A DNA stretch of 64,000 nucleotides from positions 62,001 to 126,000 of the forward strand of contig NZ_PJMW01000004.1 of NCBI RefSeq assembly GCF_002846365.1, given 5' to 3'. The translations under genes and the position numbers were made by a program. The notes under the pieces are model-generated. The model had not been told where the DNA came from and ran no database searches. It was given only the letters and a program-made list of their open reading frames with translations. This document shows positions 8,935-15,818 of the stretch, piece after piece (the stretch's first letter is position 1; the number at the start of each line of letters is the position of its first letter). The DNA is from Nocardia fluminea. GTDB lineage: Bacteria; Actinomycetota; Actinomycetes; Mycobacteriales; Mycobacteriaceae.

Positions 8935-9310
8935 GTGTCACTGAATCCGGCCTTACTGGCCGTGCGTTTCCTGCTCGAACTGATCGCCATCACCTCGTTC
9001 GGAGTGCTCGGCTGGCGAGCCTTCGATTCGCCATGGCGGTATCTGCTCGTCGTCGTGCTGCCGGTCGCCGCGGCGGTGCTGTGGGGAACGTTCGCCGTCC
9101 CCGATGATCCGAGTCGCAGCGGCGGCGCACCGGTCCCGGTTCCGGGTCCGGTGCGACTCGGGGTGGAGTTCGCGGTGCTGTTCGGCGGTGCTGTGGGGCG
9201 CGGGTCTACCGCAGTGGGCGCTGATCTCGGCGGCCGTGCTCGTCGGCTACCACCTGCTCGCCTACGACCGGGTCCGCTGGCTGCTGACCGGCCACTCGAC
9301 CGAGGCCTGA
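8935..9310 (+). pseudogene. YrdB/DUF2568-family membrane protein, frameshifted
   Basis: The first ~85 codons from GTG 8935 encode helices typical of the small YrdB (DUF2568) family. The rest of the family, ending in the hallmark YDRVRWLL, continues only in the next frame (about 9182-9310). The break lies in GCGGTGCTGT, which occurs twice (9172-9181 and 9185-9194), 13 bases apart. A 13-base slippage event, or a 1-2 base indel, would explain the frame change. Unless the reading is a sequencing error or frameshifting occurs, no full protein is made. The original product would be about 120 residues with four membrane helices and no known function. Confidence 0.65.
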
Positions 9311-9312
9311 AA

Positions 9313-9354
9313 CGTCGCGAGCCCGTCACCTGGAAAGGTGACGGGCTCGCGACG
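9313..9354. terminator. Bidirectional hairpin terminator
   Basis: A perfect 18-bp inverted repeat (9313-9330 with 9337-9354) around the loop TGGAAA. It sits between the convergent YrdB-like and DUF4191 genes and can serve both. Confidence 0.85.
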
Positions 9355-9362
9355 GGAACAGC

Positions 9363-10106
9363 TCAGCGGCGACGGATCGCGCGCTGCATGCCCTTCATCT
9401 TCGCGCCGGGGGGCATCGGGCCCTTCGGCATCGCGGGACCACTGCGCGAGCTCAGGGCCGAGAGCCTGCCCTCGATCTGGTCGATCCGCTTCACGTCGAT
9501 GTTGCGCGGCAGCTTGGTGAGGTATTTCTGCAGCTCCTTGAGGGGAGTCTGACCTTCCTCGTTGCCGACGATCACTTCGTAGATGGGGGTGTCACCGACC
9601 AGGCGGGCGGTGCGCTTCTTCTCCTGCTGAATGAGCGACTTGACCCGCTGCGGGGAACCCTCGGCGACGAAGATCACCCCGGGCAGGCCGATGACGCGGT
9701 GCACGGCGTCGAGCTGGGTGGTCGCGGCGACGCCGTTGGCGACCCGCCACTTGCCCTGCAGGTTCTCCAGCACCCACGCCGCGGCGCCCGCCTGGCCCTC
9801 GGCCTTGCGGTACACGTTCTTCTGCACGCGGCGCCCGAACAGGATGAATGCGAGCAGCACACCCAGCAGCAGACCCAGCGGCAGCAGGAACCACTGCATG
9901 TCGAAGATCAGCCCGATGAGGAAGAAGACCACCGTGGTGCCGACCAGTGCGCCGATCATCAGCGGCAGCAGCGCCTTGTCTTCCTTGCGCTGCATGTTGA
10001 ACGCCTGCCACAACTGCTGACGACGCTCGCGTGATGCCTGCTTACGGGCCGCTTTAGCCGCGGCCCTGGCTTCCTTCGACGGCTTGCCGCCCTTGCCTCC
10101 TGCCAT
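9363..10106 (-). CDS. DUF4191 membrane protein (Rv2219-like)
   Basis: A 247-residue conserved actinobacterial protein of unknown function. It has a basic N-terminus (KPSKEARAAAKAARKQ), two membrane helices at about residues 48-90, and a soluble C-terminal domain of ~150 residues. The domain includes IGLPGVIFVAEGSPQRVKSL and a charged region with an RNIDVKRID segment. The length matches mycobacterial Rv2219, which also lies next to glnA1. It probably faces the cytosol with a membrane anchor. It ends 8 bases from a strong hairpin shared with the convergent gene. Confidence 0.9.
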   Translation of the reverse strand: MAGGKGGKPSKEARAAAKAARKQASRERRQQLWQAFNMQRKEDKALLPLMIGALVGTTVVFFLIGLIFDMQWFLLPLGLLLGVLLAFILFGRRVQKNVYRKAEGQAGAAAWVLENLQGKWRVANGVAATTQLDAVHRVIGLPGVIFVAEGSPQRVKSLIQQEKKRTARLVGDTPIYEVIVGNEEGQTPLKELQKYLTKLPRNIDVKRIDQIEGRLSALSSRSGPAMPKGPMPPGAKMKGMQRAIRRR

Positions 10107-10216
10107 GGTGTCAGCTTAGATGGCGCGCCGCCGGAGCGTCTGACCGCATCACACCGTGCGACGATCCCGGCGTTTCGGGCACGTTCGGCGGGCGGCGGGC
10201 CGCACCACGGGCCACA

Positions 10217-11644
10217 ATGGCTGAGATGCGCCCGATCACCGAGAACTCCACCCTGTCCCCTGTCACCGAGGGCGTCGATGACGAGGTCGCCGAGCGGCTG
10301 GCGGTCGCGCTGCGGTGCGTGACGGTGTCGACCGAGGATCCCGCGCACACCGCCGACGCGGAGTTCGTGCGCCTGGCCACCCACCTCGAGACATCGTTTC
10401 CCCGCGTGCACGCCGAGCTGGCATTGACGACCTTCGGTCACAGCAGGCTCTACCGCTGGGAGGGCACCGAGGCGGGCGCGGTGTCGGCGATCCTGCTCGC
10501 CCACCAGGACGTGGTGCCGGTCGACGACGCGCAACGCTGGACCCATCCCCCGTTCGCCGGTGCCGTCGACGACGAATTCATCTGGGGCCGTGGCGCGATC
10601 GACGACAAGAGCCGCGTGCTCGCCGTCCTCGAGGCGGTCGAGTGGGCGCTGGCGGCCGGAATCCGCCCGCGCCGCACCATCTTCCTCGCCTTCGGTCACG
10701 ACGAAGAGGTCTTCGGTGACGGTGGCGCGGTGCGGATGGCCGAGTACCTGCGCGAGCAGGATGTGCGCGCGGACCTGCTGCTCGACGAGGGCGGGGTGAT
10801 CACCGACGGCGTCGCCGACGGGGTCGACCGGCCGGTGGCCAGCATCATGCTCGGCGAGAAAGGCTATGCGACGGTGCGGCTCTCGGTCACCGAGACCGGC
10901 GGTCACTCCTCGATGCCGGGCAAGCAGACGGCAGTGGGACGGCTGGCGCGCGCGGTGGCGCGGGTGCAGGATCATCCGATGCCGCTGCGGCTGACGCCGG
11001 TGATCAGCGACATGCTGACCCGCATGCGGGAGGCGCTGCCCGAACCACGACGCCGGCTGCTCGGGCTCACCGACTCGCGCGGGCTGTCCAGGCTGGCCGG
11101 ACCGCTGGTCGCCCGCATCATGGCGGCGGGCCCGACCACCGAAGCACTCGTGCGCACCACCACCGCGCCCACGGTGATCAGCGGCGGCGTGAAGGCCAAT
11201 GTGCTTCCACAGAGCGCCGAGGCACTGGTGAATTTCCGTATCCTGCCCGGTGATTCGGTGGCGGCGGTGCTGGCGCACTGCACCAGGGTGATCCGCGATA
11301 TCGGCGTGGCGATCGACCTGGTCGGACCGGCGTCGGAGCCCTCCCGGTTCGACGCGCCGGGTCCGGCGTTCGACCTGGTCGCCGAGCTGGCGTCGAGCGT
11401 GGTGCCAGGGATCGTCACTACCACCGGGATCGTGCCCGGCGCCACCGATTCCCGCCACTACGACGGCTTGGCGGCCACCCGCTGCAACTTCGCGCCGATC
11501 GTGTTGACCGCGGCGGATCTGGAACGGATCCACGGAACCGACGAGCGGATCTCGCGACTCAACTACGCTCGGCTGATCGAGTTCAACCGGCGTCTCATCG
11601 AGCGGCTCGCCGCGGCGCCCGAAGCAGGAGGAGCGCCACGATGA
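10217..11644 (+). CDS. M20-family metallopeptidase (CPS1/PM20D1-like)
   Basis: A 475-residue di-zinc hydrolase. Metal and catalytic residues of M20 are all visible: His and Asp in LLAHQDVVPV, Asp in WGRGAIDDKS, the Glu pair in GHDEEVFG, Asp in LLDEGG, and the C-terminal His in GATDSRHY. The split by a lid domain (GEKGYATVRLSVTETGGHSS onwards) is normal. The long N-terminus and overall pattern fit the carboxypeptidase S/PM20D1 branch, which cleaves or forms N-acyl amino acids. The exact substrate is inference. The last four bases overlap the start of the following lipase gene, so the pair is translationally coupled. Confidence 0.85.
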   Translation: MAEMRPITENSTLSPVTEGVDDEVAERLAVALRCVTVSTEDPAHTADAEFVRLATHLETSFPRVHAELALTTFGHSRLYRWEGTEAGAVSAILLAHQDVVPVDDAQRWTHPPFAGAVDDEFIWGRGAIDDKSRVLAVLEAVEWALAAGIRPRRTIFLAFGHDEEVFGDGGAVRMAEYLREQDVRADLLLDEGGVITDGVADGVDRPVASIMLGEKGYATVRLSVTETGGHSSMPGKQTAVGRLARAVARVQDHPMPLRLTPVISDMLTRMREALPEPRRRLLGLTDSRGLSRLAGPLVARIMAAGPTTEALVRTTTAPTVISGGVKANVLPQSAEALVNFRILPGDSVAAVLAHCTRVIRDIGVAIDLVGPASEPSRFDAPGPAFDLVAELASSVVPGIVTTTGIVPGATDSRHYDGLAATRCNFAPIVLTAADLERIHGTDERISRLNYARLIEFNRRLIERLAAAPEAGGAPR

Positions 11645-12477
11645 CAACCGACACCGGCGAGTTCGCGGGTCATGGCGGCAAGATCGCCTGGCGCGCATGG
11701 CAACCGGAGTCGGCACCGCGTGCGGTGGTGGTGCTGGTGCACGGTGTCGCCGAACACTCGGGCCGCTACGAACACGTCGGCGCCACCCTGGCCGACGCGG
11801 GTTTCGCGGTCTACGCGCTCGACCACATCGGGCACGGATTGTCCGAGGGCCCGGCGGCCAATATCGGTTCGATGCAGGCCGCTGCCGACAATGTCGCGAC
11901 CCTGCTCGATCTCGCGGGCGCGGCCCATCCCGATGTCCCCCGGTTCCTGCTCGGGCATTCGATGGGCAGCCTGGTGGTTCTGCACCAGGCGACCCGCGGA
12001 CCGGTCGACGTGGCGGGCATCGTCGTGTCCGCGCCGCCGCTGGACATCCCGCTCGGCAACCCGGTCCAGCGGCTCGCCGCTCCCCTGCTCACCCGGTTCG
12101 CACCGAATCTCGGTGTGCTGACCTTGGATTCGTCCACGATCAGTCGCGATCCCGAGGTGGTGCGCGCCTACGACGACGACCCGCTGGTCTTCCGCGGCAA
12201 GCTGCCCGCGCGGACCGCGGTGGAGATTCTGCAGCACACCGCGCTGGTGAAACAGCGTCTCGCGGCGCTCACCGCGCCGCTGCTGGTCGTGCACGGCACC
12301 GCCGACGTGATCGCGGCACCGTCGAGCGCCGATCTGCTGGAGCGCGACGCGGGGTCGACCGACGTGACCGTGCTGCGCTACCCGGGGCTCTACCACGAGG
12401 TGTTCAACGAGCCCGAGCGCGCGCAGGTGCTCGGTGACGTCACCGACTGGCTGTCAGCTCATGTTACCGATCAGTAA
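11641..12477 (+). CDS. Monoacylglycerol-lipase-type alpha/beta hydrolase
   Basis: A 278-residue hydrolase_4-type serine hydrolase. Visible elements are the oxyanion motif VHGVAEHSGRY, the family-typical ALDHIGHGLSEG, the nucleophile elbow GHSMGS, the Asp in VVHGTADVIA and the His in YHEVFNEPER. It resembles mycobacterial monoacylglycerol lipase (Rv0183-like). It cleaves monoacylglycerols or similar lipid esters and has no signal peptide. Its start overlaps the M20 peptidase stop (ATGA), with GGAGGAG just upstream, so both are made from one message. Confidence 0.88.
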   Translation: MTTDTGEFAGHGGKIAWRAWQPESAPRAVVVLVHGVAEHSGRYEHVGATLADAGFAVYALDHIGHGLSEGPAANIGSMQAAADNVATLLDLAGAAHPDVPRFLLGHSMGSLVVLHQATRGPVDVAGIVVSAPPLDIPLGNPVQRLAAPLLTRFAPNLGVLTLDSSTISRDPEVVRAYDDDPLVFRGKLPARTAVEILQHTALVKQRLAALTAPLLVVHGTADVIAAPSSADLLERDAGSTDVTVLRYPGLYHEVFNEPERAQVLGDVTDWLSAHVTDQ

Positions 12478-12499
12478 TTTATTGGGCGGGCGCGACTAG

Positions 12500-12514
12500 T
12501 AGACTCACCTCTCA
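12500..12514 (+). promoter_or_regulatory. -10 box and leaderless start of ribH2
   Basis: TAGACT at 12500-12505 is followed by eight bases and then the ATG at 12514. No ribosome-binding site is present. This gives the lumazine synthase its own promoter inside the 36-base gap after the lipase gene. Confidence 0.55.
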
Positions 12515-12972
12515 TGACCACGTCTACCGGCGCCGTTGCCTTCATCCGCGCCAGCTGGCACAGCTCCATCGTCAACAAGGCGCACGAGGGCTTCCTCGCC
12601 GAATACACCGGCTTCGGGTTCGACCCCGAGGTCGTCGAGGTGTTCGACGTCCCCGGCGCCTTCGAGATCCCGCTGCATGCCCAACGCCTGGCCCGCACCG
12701 GCCGCTACGGCGCGATCGTCGCCGCGGCCCTGGTCGTCGACGGCGGCATCTACCGCCACGACTTCGTCGCCTCCGCGGTGATCGACGGCCTGATGCGCGT
12801 GCAGCTCGACACCGATGTACCGGTCTTCTCGGTGGTGCTCACCCCGCACCACTTCCACGAGCACAGCGAACACGTGGACTACTACACCAACCACTTCGTG
12901 ACAAAGGGAGCCGAGGCTGCCCGCGCGGTGGCGAACACCCTCAGCTCCCTGCAGTCACTGCCATCGCGCTGA
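12514..12972 (+). CDS. ribH2: 6,7-dimethyl-8-ribityllumazine synthase, type II (RibH2-like)
   Basis: Condenses 5-amino-6-ribitylaminouracil with 3,4-dihydroxy-2-butanone 4-phosphate, the penultimate step of riboflavin synthesis. It is 152 residues. The pattern AFIRASWHSSIV, FDVPGAFEIPLHA, DGGIYRHDFVASAVIDG and SVVLTPHHFHEH is that of the decameric type II enzymes known from Brucella and rhizobia (RibH2), not the icosahedral RibH of the usual ribGCBAH operon. The catalytic His of the type II family is retained (IYRHDFV). No other riboflavin gene is near, so this is probably a second lumazine synthase under separate control. Confidence 0.9.
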   Translation: MTTSTGAVAFIRASWHSSIVNKAHEGFLAEYTGFGFDPEVVEVFDVPGAFEIPLHAQRLARTGRYGAIVAAALVVDGGIYRHDFVASAVIDGLMRVQLDTDVPVFSVVLTPHHFHEHSEHVDYYTNHFVTKGAEAARAVANTLSSLQSLPSR

Positions 12973-14418
12973 CTATTTGAACTGGTTCAGGCAAGCCTGC
13001 TCGCCGCTGAGGACGCCGGTGCGGAACGCCTCGAGGCGCTGATATCCACTCGGCACCACCTTGCCGTTGACGTCGGAGGCGGCGAGGCCGTCGGCGAGCA
13101 GGCCGGAGACCGCTTCGTCGAGGTCACCGGCCGACAGGCGCGGATCACTGCTCGGCTCACTGAGTTTCGTGGTGAGCACACCGGTCAGGCACGCCGTGCG
13201 CAGTCCCGCCGACTCGGCACCCGAGAGCGACAGCTTGCGATCCTGCTGCACCGCGAGCGCATAGCGGGACACGAAGACCGCGGCGGCGTTGTAGTCGCCG
13301 GTGACGACCGCCGACAGCGGCTCCTCCTTGGCACTCGACCCCTCCCCCGCACGCTTGGCCATGGCGGGAATATCGGTGCCGACGGTGTTCGAGGCCGGGC
13401 AGTAGGACACCGGCTCCGTGGTGGTCGTCGACGCGCAGTTGCGGGTGACGCCGGCGTAGTCGAACTTCGGCGCGTTCTTCACCGGCATCGACTTACCCAG
13501 CTGGGTGGCCAGGGTCGTCAGCGTCTCCTTGTTCACTGGGAGCTGCTCGTCGCGTTCCCCCTCCACGAAGGTGACGGGCAGCCCGGCGCGACGCTTCTCG
13601 ATCTCGTCCTCGTTGATGTCCTTGCACGACTTGGCACCCTGGGTGTAGCCCATCTGGACGGCCGTCACCCGCTCGAACGCCGAACCGTGTACGGCGTCGG
13701 GATCATTGGGGTCGCGATCGCGCACGGCGACGGTCGCGCCGAGCACTCCGTTGAGCCCGTCGGTGGTGTTGAGGGTGAAGTGCTTCGAATTGCCCTCTGC
13801 CACATGGCGAAGGAACACACCAGCGAGGCAGTCGGCCTGCTGCTCCTTCACCAGCGCGTCGGTGAGGAACCCGCGCAGCAGGTCGGCCTGGGACTGGATG
13901 GCGTGCCCGTACTCGTGGGCGAGCACCATCACCACCGACATCTCCTTGTACTTGTCGACCAGCAGCGGCAGCAGGACGGTGCGGTCCCAGCCGATGGTGT
14001 GGTCGAGCGGGCAGTAGGCGGCGTTCACCAGCTTGTAGGTGCTGCTCTTGCAGAACTGCACCGACTCCGACTCCGGCGCCTTCGCCGACCACGAGATGTA
14101 CTTCGAGGCGGGCTTGAAGTCGCCGCGGAAAGTCTTGGAATACTCGGTCTGCCAGTACTCTTCGATGTCGGCGATGGCGTTGAGAGCGAGCTTGTCGATC
14201 TTGCCGTTGTCGCCGTTGTCGGCCTTCTTGTCCGTGTCGGGCACACCGGGACGCGATCCGCTGGGTCCGGTGGACGACGCCGCGCCCGCCACCTCCCACG
14301 GGTTGTCCATGACCGGCTGCGCCTGGTCGCTCGCGACTGTTGTCGCGCCGCAACCGGATACGAGCATGCCGATACTCATCAAAGCCGCCATGGTCGCGCC
14401 GAACCGATGTCTTCTCAT
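12973..14418 (-). CDS. Lipoprotein neutral zinc metallopeptidase (LpqM/YpfJ-like)
   Basis: A 481-residue exported lipoprotein. The signal peptide ends in the lipobox LVSGC at about residue 20. The zinc motif HEYGH (VMVLAHEYGHAIQSQ) is followed by the third-ligand region EQQADCLAGVF, the arrangement of the putative neutral zinc metallopeptidase family. The C-terminal ~200 residues are less conserved and contain several cysteines. The start at 14418 is chosen because GGGAGGA lies 7-12 bases upstream and the signal peptide follows at once. It acts on the outer face of the cell membrane; the substrate is unknown. It is convergent with ribH2, whose stop codon directly precedes this gene's 3' end. 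Confidence 0.85.
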   Translation of the reverse strand: MRRHRFGATMAALMSIGMLVSGCGATTVASDQAQPVMDNPWEVAGAASSTGPSGSRPGVPDTDKKADNGDNGKIDKLALNAIADIEEYWQTEYSKTFRGDFKPASKYISWSAKAPESESVQFCKSSTYKLVNAAYCPLDHTIGWDRTVLLPLLVDKYKEMSVVMVLAHEYGHAIQSQADLLRGFLTDALVKEQQADCLAGVFLRHVAEGNSKHFTLNTTDGLNGVLGATVAVRDRDPNDPDAVHGSAFERVTAVQMGYTQGAKSCKDINEDEIEKRRAGLPVTFVEGERDEQLPVNKETLTTLATQLGKSMPVKNAPKFDYAGVTRNCASTTTTEPVSYCPASNTVGTDIPAMAKRAGEGSSAKEEPLSAVVTGDYNAAAVFVSRYALAVQQDRKLSLSGAESAGLRTACLTGVLTTKLSEPSSDPRLSAGDLDEAVSGLLADGLAASDVNGKVVPSGYQRLEAFRTGVLSGEQACLNQFK

Positions 14419-14492
14419 GCGCTGTCCTCCCCACAAATGACGCGGACGCCTAACGGTCCGCGGTCGAGCGCTCACATGGTAAACGACCGCTG

Positions 14493-15443
14493 TCACAGGT
14501 CCATTCGGATCGTGGCCAGCACCGCGCGATGGTCGGAGCCGGGGATGGTGAGGGTACGGATCTGTTCGGCCACCCCACCTGCGACGAGGATGTGATCGAT
14601 CCCGATCACCGGTCCCCACCGGCGATCCGCCGGGTAGGTGAGCAGGACCCCGTCGCCGGTCTGGTCGGCGGCGGAGGCGAAGGCGCCGTCGAGCAGCCCG
14701 CGATACGCCGAATGATCGTGTGTCGCATTGAAATCCGCGCCGACGATCGCCGGTGCGCTGGTCGCCGCGAGGATCTCGTCGACCCGGCGCATCTCAGCCG
14801 ACCAGGCGCCGAAATCCAGGTTCGGCGGAATCGGATGGAAGGCGAAGACCGACATCGGTCCGCGCTGCGGATGCTGCATCGTCGCGGAGATGTTGCTCAT
14901 GATGAAGCCGTCGTATTTCTTGGTGTCGCGCAACGGGTATCGGCTGTAGATGCCGGTGCCGCCACCGCCCGACTGCGCGGGTTCCAGGTAGAAGTAGGGC
15001 AGCCGCTCCTCGAGTCCGGCCCCGCGCAGGCCCGTGATCGAGTCGACGGTCAGCTCCTCGACGGTGAGTACGTCGACATCGTTCTCCCGCACCGCACCGA
15101 CCACCGCGACCGGGTCGGCCTTGCCGAAGAGGATGTTCGACTGCATCACCACCAGTTCCGGTCCGTCGGCGGCCCTGGCCTCCGGAATGTAGGACGGCAC
15201 CACCAACCACGCGGCGCCGGCCAGTACCAGCACCGCCGCCCCCGAGCTGCGCCAGCCCCGGGCGAGGAGCAACAGCACCAGCCCCACGACGGCACCGAGC
15301 ATCAGCCACATCGCCCCCGACGCCAACAGCACCATCGACTTCTGGCGCCAGTCCACGACATGCAACACGATCCCGGCCACCGCCGCGACCACCGCGCCCC
15401 ACCCCAGGACGAGCAACGCTCGTTCCACCCGTTTACGCATCAT
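14493..15443 (-). CDS. Membrane-anchored endonuclease/exonuclease/phosphatase-family protein
   Basis: A 316-residue protein: three hydrophobic helices in residues 8-95, then an EEP domain. EEP motifs are visible: QSNILFG, TVEELT (metal-binding Glu), GADFNATHDH (Asp/Asn) and the C-terminal IDHILV with GSDHRAVLA (catalytic His). The domain should face outside. Family members hydrolyse phosphodiesters in nucleic acids or lipids, and the membrane topology favours an extracytoplasmic nuclease or sphingomyelinase-like activity. The substrate is not deducible. It is divergent from the HPr-like gene with less than 100 bases between. Confidence 0.85.
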   Translation of the reverse strand: MMRKRVERALLVLGWGAVVAAVAGIVLHVVDWRQKSMVLLASGAMWLMLGAVVGLVLLLLARGWRSSGAAVLVLAGAAWLVVPSYIPEARAADGPELVVMQSNILFGKADPVAVVGAVRENDVDVLTVEELTVDSITGLRGAGLEERLPYFYLEPAQSGGGGTGIYSRYPLRDTKKYDGFIMSNISATMQHPQRGPMSVFAFHPIPPNLDFGAWSAEMRRVDEILAATSAPAIVGADFNATHDHSAYRGLLDGAFASAADQTGDGVLLTYPADRRWGPVIGIDHILVAGGVAEQIRTLTIPGSDHRAVLATIRMDL

Positions 15444-15536
15444 GAGGCCACCCTAAGCGGCCCTGCTTTCAGGTCCCTTGTGGCTGTCTTGGCAACTGTG
15501 TGAGGGCCTAGACTGGCCGCCGGAAGGGAGGTGACC

Positions 15537-15818
15537 GTGTACATCGAGGAATTCTCCGCGGCGGGCCCACTCACCGAGCGGGCCGTCGAGGAGCTGATGA
15601 CCGTCGCGAACAGATACACCTCGGCGATCACCCTGACCGTCGGTGAGCGCACCGTGCAGCTGCCGGTTCTCCCGGTCTGCTGGGACGAGCTGCGCGTCCG
15701 GGCCGGCACCGCGATCACCGTCGAAGCCGGCCGCGGCCACCGACCGGCCGACCTCGAGGACCGCACCGCGCTGACCGACTTCGTCACGACCTTCCAGCGC
15801 GCGACAGCGCAGTCCTAG
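15537..15818 (+). CDS. Small HPr-like protein lacking the active-site histidine
   Basis: A 93-residue protein whose pattern follows the PTS phosphocarrier HPr: a helix ERAVEELMTVANRYTSAITL in the place of HPr helix 1, a strand TVGERTVQLP, then LRVRAGTAITVEAG and a final helix. The HPr loop G-L-H-x-R-P with the phosphorylated His is replaced by GPLTERA, and the Ser46 regulatory segment is also gone. It cannot be a phosphate relay as written. GTG 15537 is preferred (GGGAGG five bases upstream) over GTG 15531. A TAGACT box lies at 15510-15515. The similarity is weak and needs a structure-level check. The stop overlaps the 3' end of the DUF262 gene by four bases. Confidence 0.6.
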   Translation: MYIEEFSAAGPLTERAVEELMTVANRYTSAITLTVGERTVQLPVLPVCWDELRVRAGTAITVEAGRGHRPADLEDRTALTDFVTTFQRATAQS

